Shown piece after piece: positions 21,953 through 33,497 of a stretch of 64,000 nt of DNA. Source of the DNA: Tillandsia leiboldiana. Lineage: Eukaryota > Streptophyta > Magnoliopsida > Poales > Bromeliaceae. The stretch spans positions 310,001 to 374,000 of the forward strand of contig CM055067.1 of the NCBI GenBank assembly GCA_029204045.2, written 5' to 3'. The translations under genes and the position numbers were made by a program. Below the pieces are notes generated by a model that saw nothing but the letters and a program-made list of their open reading frames with translations, was not told the origin of the DNA and ran no database searches. Every line of letters begins with the position of its first letter. The first letter of the stretch is position 1.

Positions 21953-24700
21953 CTAGACCACAGGTCCTGCAAGATCCAGAAGCGAGGCTGCATCATCGTC
22001 ACTCAACTGGATACCAAGCTTCGCACACTTGCGAATGATACTCCGGCGATCCGAAGCCTGGCTGGTCGAACCACAATCAGTGACGATGCGGAGATCCAGG
22101 AGCGCCGACTTCCGGGCCATAGCTTGAGCGAGGGCTTGCTTGCCCGCACTCTTAGCCAACCTCGGGCTTCTCCTTGGGGCGGTCAGGCGCTGGGGGTCCC
22201 CCGAGGGGCGACAGGCCACAGGCAGTGGGTGGCAGGGGAAGAGTGGCAGAGCAGGGTCCGTGCAGGTAGCGCAAGAACGCCCGGCCTCGGGCACCTGCCT
22301 AGGAGCTGAGGAAGGCAGCAGCACCTCCCCTGAGGCCGGAAAGCCGGCGGCGACGTCGTGGCAGAGGGACAGGGCCGGGGTGTCCAGCGAGGAGGGCGGC
22401 GGGGCCGGCCAAGGCTTGCCGGCGGAGGGTGCGGAGGGTGGCAATGGCACAACCGAGGTGCCGACCTCCAGCATGCCTGGCGCAGCGCCGAGCGCAGGCA
22501 GCACCCCCGGGGGAGAGAGGCCCGACGGCGCAAGGGGGGAGGGGGCCCAGGAGACGGGGGTGGGCGACGGCGCAAGGGAGCTGACCGATGCAAGACAGTC
22601 ATCGGGGAGGGCCCTCTTCGGGGGGCCCAACGGATCCAGCTGAGCGGCATGACCCGGCCCGACCAGGACCCCCGGCGGTGGCGGGTGTGGCGGAGCCGCG
22701 GCACCGTTCGGGCAGAACCGGGGGCCAGCCGCGTCGACAGCGCGGCGGGACGACTGCGCTTCCGGCGCAACAGGGCCGACAGGAGGGTGGCAGAAGCGGG
22801 CCCCAACGAGGGCGGCAGAGGTGGGCGAGTCGTAGTTTGCAGCGACGAGTAGGTGGGATCCGAACCCCAATGAGAAGGTGCAGCGGTGGGGTGGGGGGGG
22901 CAGGCCCGGGGGGCCCGGAATTGACCTGCCCAGGAGGGGGCCCAGTTCGAAGCGCAGCCAGACTGTGGGCCCGGAGGGGGGGGCGGCCCGCCACTCGAAG
23001 GCCCAGGACGAGGAGAGCAAGTCGGGTAACAGGCGGCCCAGCGATTGGTGGGCGGGCCCAGGGGCGGAGGGGAGCGGCAGGGGGGCCAGGGGGGCCCGCT
23101 TGGTGACGGAAGGGAGCGGGGGCGACGCGGGCCTGGAATAGGAGGGGGCCGAGACAGGGGCGATGATGGGCCCAGGGGTGGGGGGGCCCAGACGCAGCCC
23201 ACGAGGGGGTCCACCAGAAGAAGCAATGGGTGCCCGCAAGATGGAGAGGCAGGCTTCTGGGGGAGCCAGAGCGGAGCCCGAGGGCACATCGGGAGAAGGA
23301 AGGGTCTGCGGTCCATCCAGACAATCGCTTCGAGGGGGCCAGAGTAAGGGGAGAGCAGGAGGGCTCAAGGCCCTAGGAGAGCCAGAACAGGCAAGCCGGT
23401 TTGAAAACCTTCCGAGTTGGTGCGAGGGGCGGCGTCCGAGGATAGGATCCGTCAGAGGAGCCTTACCGGCCAGAGGCGAGGGGGCGCACGAGGATCTAGG
23501 CGGGGCCGCGGGGGTTGCCGAGAGAGGGGGGGCGTCCGGCGGCACCTCCACGCCGACGGAACCCACCTCCGTCCGCAGAGCGGCGACACCACCACGCCGC
23601 CGGTCGCGCAGCTCCGACGAATCCCAGGTTGGGCTGTCGCCCGAGCGGTCCCCCTCCCAGGAGTTGGCGCCGCCTTCCCCACCCGGCACGGGAATCATCC
23701 GAGCGATGGTCGTCCCACGGGGGTCAGTCTGGTCCCCCCCCCTCACTGGCGTCACCACCGGCGAAGGGGATCCCCCGGTCGTCCCCGCCGAAGGGGGCCG
23801 AGCTCTCGATGGAGACCCGGACGGAGACAATGATGTCTCCCAACGAAACGGAAAGGTTCTCCGGGATTTCGGCTAGGTCGTCGACAGCGATGAGGCACCT
23901 GAATCCGATGAGGTCAACCAAGTTTACGCTGTTGATGTCGGCCTGGAGGAAGCGTCCGAAGCCGGTGACGATGGCGGTAACGCAAGGCTCCGTCCAGCAT
24001 TCGAAGGGAAGACTAAAGAGCTTAATCCAGGCCTTGTATTGAAGCCTGGAGGGGCTAGCATTACGATAGGGGTCCCACGAGTGGCATAGAAGCCTGCAAT
24101 GTTGAAGTCGAAGGAGCGAGCTGCGAAGGAGGTCGTCCGGTCGGACCCAGTCGGGGAGGAATATGATGAAGTCCCGGTCCTGAGATTTCGCCACCATGAA
24201 GTCTGTAGGGTAGCCACCGAACCTAGCCGCAAGATCCTCGGCAATGTTCGCCTGAGGGAAATAGCTCAGATTGGCTCTACCTATAACATCAGCGAGCACC
24301 GCAGAACGCCGCTGTAGCTGCCGTCTGCGGAAATCCTCAGAGATGGGGATGAAGACCTTCGACAGGCTAGGCCGGAAGTTGCGTCCCCTAAGCATCCTTG
24401 AAGGTGGCGCGGGGTTCCGATGCCGAAGCCGACAATGCCGTGCCCGATGACCGGTGCCCAAGCACACCGCACAGCGCAGGGGATCCCTGCAGTCGCGGAG
24501 CCGGTGATCACTAGCAAGGCACCGAAAACAGCGTTTTCTGAGATCGAGCTTGAGGGGGGTGCGGCGCGCCCGCTGAACATACTTCTGCCGAGGCGGTGGA
24601 CCACGGGCCACCGCGTCTTTATAGGAGGGCTGGACCTTGCCAGCAAGTCTGCCCAAATCATTGAGCCCAGGTGCATGAGAGGGGGGCACCTCATTACTCA
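21953..24700 (-). pseudogene. LINE ORF1: nucleic-acid-binding protein, frameshifted
   Basis: The upstream frame (23724 to about 24700) has two CCHC knuckles (CFRCLASDHRLRDC and CAVCLGTGHRARHC), then a DUF4283-like domain (RFGGYPTDFMVA, FIIFLPDWV, AWIKLFSLPFECWT). It stops at 23724. A second frame (21953-23830) continues with about 550 proline-, serine- and glycine-rich residues and a short conserved C-terminus (SIIRKCAKLGIQLSDDDAA) of the kind that closes plant LINE ORF1. The two frames overlap by about 100 bp, so one frameshift in that overlap separates them. The element's first bases already lie in this frame, so the true start codon is probably lost to 5' truncation. The proline-rich part is very GC-rich and is open in several other frames, which are not genes. 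Confidence 0.85.
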
Positions 24701-24755
24701 CTATTAAGTTATCACAATATATATTTAGGAATTATATATTGTGATAACTTAATAG
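24701..24755. repeat. 23-bp perfect inverted repeat at the LINE 5' junction
   Basis: Arms 24701-24723 and 24733-24755 are perfect reverse complements with a 9-nt spacer. The left arm starts at the last base of the LINE and runs into the target duplication. The first 19 bases of the left arm are absent from the other side of the insertion and are a reverse-complement copy of flank at 24737-24755. Confidence 0.92.
24720..24735. repeat. LINE target-site duplication, right copy
   Basis: Identical to 18142-18157. It is separated from the LINE 5' end by 19 bases of inverted filler. Confidence 0.9.
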
Positions 24756-25015
24756 TTTACTTTGTTGCGGTTATTACTGTAAATCTCCATTTATTTCTTC
24801 TTGAAAATATTCATTCCCAACTTCAAAATTCACAACAATGATATGCAACAAATCATACATCTTATTCGAGAAAAAAAAAAAAAAAAAAATTGCAGGACCT
24901 CTTTGAACCACTGCTCAATCTCTTATACACAATCTATTTTTCACCAACAACACATATGAAACTATATTTGGCACATTAGAAAAACAAACAACAAGAAGAG
25001 AATCATCTTAATAAG

Positions 25016-28000
25016 CTACAGGCTGCAAGCTTGAGCCTCGAAATTCGGAAAAACCACAAATGCCACTGACATTGGAGCAACATAAATAGCCGAATTCACC
25101 GGAGCTAACAGAGGTTCCACGGCGGGAACATCTCCATCTTCGGTGAGCTCCAAAGGAGTGCCATTTAACAGCATGGTTCTGCTCAGATGGTTCCCGTCCT
25201 GGGCCGTCAGATGGTACTCTTCTCTCTGCTCTGAGCCGTCAGAAGCTTTGCTTCCGGCCCATGACACCGTCCGTTTGATGTCGTGGAGGAGGGAGCCGTC
25301 GCGTTCGATCCCACCCCCCACTGCCAGGTCGACGTTGATGTCGTTACGGACTGTCACGGTGAAGCTAATAGTTCGGTTTAAGTTGATCAGAAGCACGGAG
25401 ATGCCCGCCTGATTTCAAAGCAAAAGTTTGTTGTAGAATGAAACTCAACGACTAATCCGTAAATGCAAAGATATTATATTTAAAGTTACTCGTAATCGTG
25501 TGACAATAAAAGCATGGCTAAAACAAAGTTTCACTCGAACAAGATCGAGTCATCTCAGTTAAGCCATGTCATTGATCGAGTTTAATCATTATATACGCAG
25601 CATTTGAAGCAAATTTTGCGCAACACATTGCAATGAATGTAGAATGTCGAAGAAACAGATAGAAAATTTTACAAGTCGCGCCGTACCTTGTGCTTGCTGC
25701 AATGGGCGTATGCGCGTAAATATGGAGAGCCGCTAATATCAACAGAAAGAACTCCTTTCCCCATTAGTCGATGCCACAGCAATGCGCTGCGTCAAAAAGA
25801 ATGAAGCCTTAGGCCAAGCTCTAAATTGTATAAATATTTACGTGTTTTCCTAATAAATTCAAATGGACTACTCACCTGTAGTAATCGGGATTTGGTATGA
25901 AAGTTTTGGTGTCGAGGAGACCATAATTGCCGCCAATTAAAGACTGTCTACAATAAGCCTTAGTGTGATACTTCGACGATAGCCCGAGTTGATCTAAGTA
26001 CCTATTTCACACAGTGAAAATAAGACCAAAATTACAACTTTGAATCCGCGAATAATGTAGTGCGCCTAAGAAGATATCTTAAGATTATACGGTAATTAGG
26101 AAGGCAAATTACCAAAAGCTATTAAGAAAAGTATTTGACACGAGGCGACTGCCACTGTTGTATGCACCACCGGCTTCGCCAACCCAAGCAGAAGCCCAGG
26201 GTCCATGTCTTTGTAGAGTGAGTTGAACATCTCTGAACGTATCGGCAACGCGACTTAAATACTGCGGATCGGTAATCTTACTTGCAATACGGGGATCATT
26301 ACCTGAAGAAAAATTGAAATAATTATCATCACCAGTCGATGCACGAATTTACCAAGGGAATCATTTAGTTTGATCTCTTCGCGTCGTAAGCTAAGTACAA
26401 TATCCTCACCTCCACCAAGATTGTATATATGATGTGTCATGCCATTGATAATACCCGACCCCGACACCTGAAGAAGCTGAGCATACCATTGCTGTTCGTA
26501 GAACCCGCCTGGCGCTAATAGCAAAGGCTTCTTCCGTGATTTGCTATACAACTCGTCAAGCATGGATTTAAGTACAATGAGATCCCTCCCATACTGTTCG
26601 GCACCGACACTCGCACCCACTCCGTGCCCGCTTAACTCGTTTCCTGACGCATAAAGAAGGATATGTTTCATAGTTGCTAATCTATTATAGTTTTAAGAAG
26701 GAGAAAGAAGAGTCTTAAAGAGCGAATTTTCAAATATGAATTACCGAATTCCCACGAGTCAACTCGGTAACTCTTTGAGATTGTGTATTCTATGAATTCG
26801 CGAGTGTTACTCGAATTCCAAGCTCCTCCCCAGATGCCCCTTCGAACAGGATGCCTCCCGTAAAGTGCATTAAGACCAAATGTAATAATTGCTCTGCAAT
26901 CATAGGATTAATTAATAATAAGAAAATGAATTTTCAAGCTATAACTACTATCTTCTGATATTGATAGGCATCAACCAAATTGTTAAGTTTTGTGTCATAT
27001 TTGCAAAAGAAAAAACTTTTCGTCGTAAATAATTTATATGACCAAACAAATATAATGAGCAAAGTTTTAGTAACTAGCTAGTAACTTGAAGGCTATGATC
27101 GTCCTACATCAATATGTGTTGATTACTTTGAATGTCTACTACCAAATACAAATTAAAAGTTTTCAATATGTTGCAAGGTCTGATCAACTTGAACTCAGCA
27201 TCTTATCAGGAGGAACAAGTCAATATTCTCAGGCAATTAATTTACTCTAACATATGATAATAAAAGAAAAAATGACACTATTGACCAAAGAAAATAAAGT
27301 ACAAGTTCTTAATTTAGAAGACTAGTTAGTTATCTAGTCAATGGTCTATTCAAAATTGAATTTGTCGATGACAGATAATTTGACACTGATTTCCTGGAAG
27401 TTCCATTTGCTACTTCTGTCAAACAAGTAACTCCAGAATAAATATAAATATTTGGGATCTTACTCATATTACTAACTGTTAGAGAAACAAAGGCAATTTT
27501 TATTACCAACCAATTGTAATGTAATTTTCATGTAACCTGTCATTATACAGCATGAATGTTCTATTTGAGGTGACACTTGAACATCTTAGCTTTGCTGAGA
27601 GAGAGCGAGAGGTATTCTTACCCAGTTTTCAGGAATAAATCATTAAGCTCATCCCATCTTTTCATGCTTAAACATCCTTGGGAGAACCCGAACAACCCGC
27701 CAGCTGTCTTCGAGAATGGAACGCACCGATGTCCCAAATTCGGCATGCCATATACGACTTGGTCTTGCAAAGAGCCTCCGACTCTTATCCTCAGAGGATT
27801 AAAAGCTGAAATCATCAAATAAAGCCACTCAATTATAAAAGATCATCATTATTGAATTCACAATTTGCACGAACCGTCATATATATACCACCTAAGTAAA
27901 TTTACAAACTATAAGATAATGTTACAGTGAAACCAAGTGAACAAAATCAATCCGATTAACGAAGACAACTCACCTTTGATAGCATTGGCTAGGAAAGGGT

Positions 28001-28324
28001 GAGTTAGATCCTGCAAAATCCAACAAAAATAACAGCGCAAATTATTGTTGCAGTTGTTCCTTATCGAACACGAATAATCGGACCCATTCGAAAGGCGAAA
28101 ACAATAAAACATACCAAATTTAGGACAGAAGACTCTCCCCACGGGCACTGATTGTAGTTACACTTCTCGGGAGGCCACCAATCGATAGTGGCGCACACGA
28201 AATTCTCATTGGTCTCGGCAATTGTCGAAGATCCCTTTATAATAACCGTTACGTCGGCAGCGTCGTCAGATAAAATCCCATTAAGTGAACATAAAAGAAG
28301 AGCAACAACAATGCTTAACCCCAT
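25016..28324 (-). CDS. Heparanase-like beta-glucuronidase, GH79 family
   Basis: This is a secreted or cell-wall glycosidase; plant members remove glucuronic acid from arabinogalactan-protein glycans. Nine coding exons in transcript order: 28115-28324, 27974-28010, 27622-27805, 26745-26893, 26410-26643, 26113-26302, 25876-26001, 25687-25786, 25016-25408. They total 1623 nt (540 aa), the usual length. The N-terminus MGLSIVVALLLCSLNGILS looks like a signal peptide. Then come TIDWWPPEKCNYNQCPWG, LRIRVGGSLQDQ and YGRHPVRRGIWGGAWNS. The acid/base Glu is in WEFGNELSG (about residue 196) and the nucleophile Glu in WVGEAGGAYNSG (about residue 314). Exon 2 is only 37 nt. A 5' leader exon (from 28885 up to about 29100) is joined to 28332 by a leader intron. 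Arabidopsis homologues are GUS1-GUS3; I cannot say which is the orthologue. Confidence 0.94.
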
Positions 28325-28332
28325 GCCTTCGC

Positions 28333-29140
28333 CTGTAATTCGATCTTTTTCTTCAGAGAATCTGGCGAAAATAATTATGTGTTACTCCTCTCATTCATGT
28401 GTGGCAAGAGATACCCATTGAATAGTGTTGTGAAGTAAATAAGTTTCTTGTGACCGTTGAAAGCATAGGTCTTTATTTTCTTTGAGTTGAAGCAAATCAA
28501 AGATGATGTAAGGTGGAAGGAAAAATATTCACAAAGCAATAAAATTACATCATTCAGCAAACAAGAACTAAAGTTCACAAAACAAAGCCCAGAGCTGGAA
28601 GTTCAAAAAGGCACACCAAGACAAATTTAGCAGCAAATTGAAGCTACAAAACAGATACAACAAATTAAACATTTTAAGAACATCACAATAGGGTAGATCT
28701 CTAGACCACAAGAAGCAATTTAATAAAACAGAGAATGAAAGGAGAAATAAATAATTAATGAAATAAAACTCTTTTATTTCTCAGTTCCTCAGATTAGCAA
28801 AACATCATAGTACCCGAAGTTTCATCTTATTATCCTGAAACTAAAGAAATAACACAATCCAAGGAAAACCCAGGTGAATCTTACCTCAAAGCCCAAAATT
28901 TGCCTCATAAAACTCAATAAAACCCTCCTCCAACGCTCCCACGCCCAACCAAAACCCCAACAGAGGCCAAAAAAATGGTGTTTTTATTGAAAAAAGAAGC
29001 AATTTTTTGGTTCCTGCTCCTTTATTACTTACTCCTGGGTTTAACCACAACAATGAGAATCCGAGCACGAGAAATGGGTTGGGTGGGATGTGAGAAACAC
29101 TTGGAGATAAAAGAGATTCGGGTAATGTGTATTTAAAGGC
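28333..29140 (-). promoter_or_regulatory. 5' leader intron, leader exon and promoter of the GH79 gene
   Basis: Reading the minus strand, a donor at 28884 (GAG|GTAAG) and an acceptor at 28333 (TTACAG|GCGAAGGC, then the ATG) define a leader intron of about 550 bp. A TATA-like TTTAAATA lies near 29128-29135, which would put the transcript start near 29100. Confidence 0.5.
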
Positions 29141-29420
29141 ATCTTTCATCATCCTTTGCGTTGGTCCCCCAACAGAGCTGTAGCTTTTCCCGCAATGACA
29201 CAGACACCCCACAGTGTACTCCAGTATGTCCCAAATCAATTTTTACTTTTTCTTTGTTTGTGTTCTTGTTAAGCATAATTTACATGCCATTAAATTATTA
29301 GTCCTATTAGATTTTTATTTTTTTGGGTCTTCTATAGAGTTTAGTAAATAATCGGTAAAATAATACGTTCAAAAAATTGGTAGAAAATTTTATAATTTTA
29401 CGTACTTGGTATTGTTGATG

Positions 29421-29460
29421 GGAGATGCTATCTGTACACCCCTCACGGGTGTACACTTAG
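29421..29460. mobile_element. End fragment of the multi-hairpin MITE family
   Basis: GATGCTATCTGTACACCCC, a three-base loop, then CGGGTGTACA: a diverged single terminus of the family at 14505 and 33976. The rest of the element is not present. Confidence 0.55.
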
Positions 29461-29479
29461 ATTTACCCATTTTAAATTA

Positions 29480-29697
29480 GGCTATTAACAGTATCAAATT
29501 ATTAGTACTATTCAATTATTGAGTCTTGTATGAGGGGGATACGTGATTAGAATAATAATAATTTTTTAAAATTTAGCAATTGATAGAATTATATGATCTA
29601 ATAAATAAAAATAGTTAAAAGGAGATATATCTAACGATAATAAATTTTTACAGTACTAAATATTTGGTACTATTGATAGTATAGTAATTAAACTAAG
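29480..29697. mobile_element. MITE of the 'TACTAT-AATAGTA' family
   Basis: The left end has GTATCAAATTATTAGTACTA. The right end has a near-complement (AAATATTTGGTACTATTGA, then TAGTATAGTA). The length is about 218 bp, as in the copy at 46957. It has no coding capacity. Confidence 0.6.
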
Positions 29698-29865
29698 CCA
29701 AATTTATGAATTATTATTTAAGTTTTTAAAATTTTTAAAAAATAATTTAATAAAATTTGTTGGTTGTAATTAGTCATCTCCACTTAACATGCAATGGCAT
29801 TTTTTTTTTCTTTTTCTTTAAATGGCTAAATAAATTTAAAATGCTTGGGTTGCTTTAGTCTTTAT

Positions 29866-31109
29866 GGGGCCGTTTGGTAAGGGGGATAAGGGGGGAATAC
29901 CCCCTTATCCCCGTGTCCATACCCAAACGGGGACAGAATGTTCCGGAATCCAAGTTCTAAGCTGCTTGGAATAGCGGGTATGGATTCGGGAATTCAAATT
30001 CCACTGAAATGGTGGAATTAGGGGAATAGGGACGTTGGCGCGGGGTTCGAGGCCATCTCCATCTCTTCCTCTTCCTCGGTCACATTCTCCTTGGAGACCT
30101 CCTCCAGGGACTTCCCCTTGGCCTCCGGCACGAGGAGCGTCATGACGAGGCCGAGGAAGTTGGAGACGGCGAGCACGAAGAGGGCGTTACGGATGCCGAT
30201 CCCCTTGGGGTAGCCGCGGTCCCTGGTGCTCGGGGTCCTGCCCTGAGCGGCGTAGAGGAACCCGAAGGCGCCGATGATGGCCCCGGCCTTTCCTGCCGCC
30301 GCGGAGATGCCGTGGCACGTGGACCGCAGCCTGGCGGGGTAGATCTCGGCGGGCACGATGAAGGTGGTGCTGTTGGGCCCGAAGTTGGCGAAGAAGAAGG
30401 TGAGTCCGTACATGACGACGAAGCCGGCGTGGTGGCCTGGCGTGGTCCAGTGGTGGTAGGGGAAGGCGAGGCCGAGCATGAACACCGTCATCATGAAGAA
30501 GCCCATGAGCTGGATCCAGAAGCGGCCCATGATCTCGATGAAGGCAACATGTTAAGCAGTATTTTAGTAAATTAATACACAACTCAGGCAATGGTATCAG
30601 GCTCCAAAATCACAATTAGATAAAACCTAGTCTTAAATTGATAAGCAATCAAAAATTTGCTTAATTAATGCTTTTAAATTGATAAACAATCAAAAATTTT
30701 AAATATTTTAATATATAATTTTTTATCATTTTTAAGTACTTTTAATTATTTATTATTTATTTTTTAATTTTTTTTACTATTTTAAATAATATTTTAAATT
30801 TATTATTAGGTTGATTAATATAATAAATTATTTTATTTATAAATTATATCATAAAGGGCGAAATAGTCAATATACAAATTTATCACTTATCAATTCTTCT
30901 TATTCCTCTATACTCAACCAAACACAATTTTTACCAATTCTTCCTATTCTCCTTATTCCTATATAATTTACCAAACACAATTTACTTTAATTCTGGTATA
31001 ACTCATAAAACGAACCAAACGCAAATTTACACCAATTCCAGCTAATACCAGAATCTATATCTATCCCCGGTATAACAAGAATTTCTAATTCCTGTTACCA
31101 AACGGAGCC
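29866..31109. mobile_element. Non-autonomous DNA transposon carrying a phosphate-transporter fragment
   Basis: The left end GGGGCCGTTTGGTAA and the complement of the right end, GGCTCCGTTTGGTAA, match at 13 of 15 positions. The sequence TAT flanks both sides (29863-29865 and 31110-31112), a possible 3-bp target duplication as in the PIF/Harbinger-Tourist superfamily. Just inside the left end is a 13-bp stem (29882-29894 with 29900-29912). The interior is AT-rich except for a GC-rich 0.5-kb block (30018-30553) encoding the end of a PHT1 transporter. There is no transposase. Confidence 0.65.
30018..30553 (-). pseudogene. PHT1 inorganic phosphate transporter, C-terminal fragment
   Basis: About 178 codons match the last third of plant high-affinity phosphate:H+ symporters: AFIEIMGRF, GFFMMTVFMLGLAFPYHHWT, FFFANFGPNSTTFIVPAEIY, RLRSTCHGISAAAGKAGAII, then VPEAKGKSLEEVS. 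Homology starts abruptly at about 30553, with an in-frame stop six bases upstream. The rest of the gene is nowhere in the window. The stop at 30018-30020 lies in transposon-like sequence. The frame is intact and GC-rich, unlike its AT-rich surroundings. I read it as a captured fragment. The last four or so transmembrane segments alone would not transport. Confidence 0.85.
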
Positions 31110-31162
31110 TATAAGAGTAATCCCTATATATATACTCTCACCTCCAAAAATTTTTACAATAG

Positions 31163-31164
<2 letters not shown>

Positions 31165-31232
<68 letters not shown>
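31165..31232. repeat. (AT)n microsatellite
   Basis: A perfect AT run of about 34 units, just outside the right end of the PHT1-carrying element. Confidence 0.95.
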
Positions 31233-31235
<3 letters not shown>

Positions 31236-32500
31236 GAAATAATTGAGCATAGAATATTAAGCAACTGTACAAGATAGTGACAGTAAAAACATTCTTTGAT
31301 TTGAATGAATGAGTTTTTTTTTAACCCTCCTAAAATTTCAAGTGGGTACGCAGTGGGGTATTGAATTACAGTTACAGCTAATCAAAATTTATCTTTTTCT
31401 GAGGAATAAAATAATATTTATTTCAGAATAAAATAAATTGTAAAATATATATTTTTAAAGAAATGTATATTTATATATACCCATATAATTTAGTGGCGAG
31501 GGATGTGTTAATCCACGCCACCCCGTGGATACTATATAGAGAGAGTATAACAACCCGGACGCGACAACAATACGGACGTGGGCGTATGCGGATCTCTACG
31601 ATCCACCGTCCGAGAATCCAATGCTTCAATCCCCACCGTACAATCTTTTGTTTATTGTTTTCAAAAAATTTAATTTCCTACCCACCCCTTCGATAGCAAA
31701 TATATTTTTATAAAATTTAAATTTTTAAATTTATTTTTTTAAAAAAATTAAATTGCTCATTATTACCATTATTTTATTACTTAATTTTTAATAAAATATA
31801 ATTGAAATATCAATTTTGTTTTTATAAATATGTTTTTTCAAAAATTTTATAGTATCGAAAAGGATAAAAAAGTAAATTTCAACGGTTAATTTTAATTAGT
31901 GAGTGAGCTAAATTTATTTTTTTATCTTTTCAGATATTATATAGGTATACTTTTTAACTGTTAAAATTTTTAGAAAAACATATTTGTAATAATAAAATTA
32001 ATATTTTATTTGTATTCGGTTAAAAAATAAATAATAAACTAACGGTAACAAATCAGATAAACATATATAAATAATTTAGAATTTTTGAAGGAATAAATCT
32101 AAAATTATTCGATATGTTTGCACAAGTTGTATGAAATTAATTCTTTTCAAAACCATCTATGCTATTCCGAAATTGGCCCCTTCAACTGTTTTTAATTTTA
32201 CTTTTCGTATTTCAATTTAAGAAGTAAATAAGAATCTAATGTTGAATCTGCTAGATTTAACTGTTCATAATTCCATTTTAATAAGGGACTGCTTAATATA
32301 GATCATCAACTTTAAAGAAAACTAAATTGGAAGGCCTATATTAGAATTGTCTATAATTCGGGGGGTCTCCATACATCTTCAACTAAAAGAATTTAAATAC
32401 TTGATTGAATTAGTTGGGGGCATGTAAAATCGACAATAACGATGTTTAGGAGAAGTGTCGAAACTAAAACTTCATCTAATCCTCCTCATTCTTTGATTAA

Positions 32501-32506
<6 letters not shown>

Positions 32507-32587
<81 letters not shown>
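32507..32587. repeat. (AT)n microsatellite
   Basis: An AT run of about 40 units. Confidence 0.95.
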
Positions 32588-32590
<3 letters not shown>

Positions 32591-32791
32591 ACAGGAAGAA
32601 AAAATTATATATTTATTTTTATTAAAAAAATTTAAAAATAAAGAGGCTAACATTGATTTTTCTCAAAAAAAATAAAATTTTAAATTCAAGTACTAAAAAA
32701 ATATTATTTATTTACTTTTTATACTTTTTGACTCTGAGTCATTGGGCCCACTTTGACGTGGTCTTCTTATCCAATCTGCGCTTGTCCAAGA

Positions 32792-32848
32792 ACCAAATGC
32801 TTTTCCAGGAAGCTGCAGCGACCAAATGCTTTTCCAGGAAGCTGCAGC
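32792..32848. repeat. Tandem duplication, 29-bp period
   Basis: A 28-base unit starting ACCAAATGCTTTTCCAGG and ending AGCTGCAGC occurs twice (32792-32819 and 32821-32848) with no mismatch. Confidence 0.9.
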
Positions 32849-33407
32849 AGCAGTTGAAGAGGCTAAAATTTGTACATTAGTAGACCGAAAATTGTAACAA
32901 TTAAACAAGGGCTCATAAATTCTTGTGAGCCGGCCTCGAACCGGACCCGTCTTTTTTGACCGGATCCGGTTTGGCTCGGTCGGGTCACAGATTTCGGGCA
33001 TTTGTGGTCGGATTGTTGACTTCTCGCAATTAATTCACTTGCACCTAATTGCTGTGCACGAATGAAAGTCAAACTGTTGACCGGATGAGATGAGTCTAGT
33101 TGTGAACCGGTTCTCAAAATGATCCTCCAAATGTGTCTCAAAATTCAATGATCAGGTTAAGAAATGATCAACTCAATTAAATTCTCCCCCACGAATACTT
33201 AGAGTGAATCAAAAAGTAGACTCATTTTTTAATTAGGAAACTCAAAAAGTAGCTAGTTGTAGTCTCTTAACTAATTCCTTAACTAAGCTCTTAAATAGAA
33301 AAACAATAAATGCTAAATTGAAGTTAATAAACTAGCTATAGTCACCTGTACGTGTGAACGATCTTTATTACAAGTGAATTTTGCCTATTTAAAGTAATGC
33401 GCTTTCC

Positions 33408-33497
33408 ACATGCAGTTATTCGTCAATTCGCATAGTGATGAATATTTTGACTACATGCAGTTATTCGTCGATTCGCATAGTAATGAATATTTTGACT
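33408..33497. repeat. Tandem duplication, 45-bp period
   Basis: A 45-base unit starting ACATGCAGTTATTCGTC and ending GAATATTTTGACT occurs twice with two differences. Confidence 0.88.

Larger units (their letters stand above)
18158..24700 (-). mobile_element. L1-type non-LTR retrotransposon (LINE), nearly full length
   Basis: A minus-strand insertion of about 6.5 kb. Evidence: an A-tail (T run 18160-18171), a 16-bp target duplication, and ORF1 and ORF2 in order. ORF1 has two CCHC knuckles, a DUF4283-like domain and a long proline-rich stretch. ORF2 has an AP-type endonuclease, a reverse transcriptase and a zf-RVT region. Directly before the A-tail is the octamer TTTCTCTC preceded by the palindrome GGCAGCATGCTGCC (18180-18193). 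The 3' region contains an odd T run on the element strand (about 18264-18292). Each ORF carries one frameshift, so this copy should not move by itself. It appears cut at or near the ORF1 start. The perfect target duplication and long surviving frames suggest a fairly recent insertion. It sits about 250 bp upstream of the ISD11 start codon. Confidence 0.93.

Noticed and set aside
20508..23876. Long plus-strand and alternative-frame open frames across the LINE, many Gly/Arg/Pro-rich
   Set aside because: They overlap ORF1 and ORF2 of the LINE on the other strand. The GC-rich proline-coding stretch leaves few stop codons in any frame.
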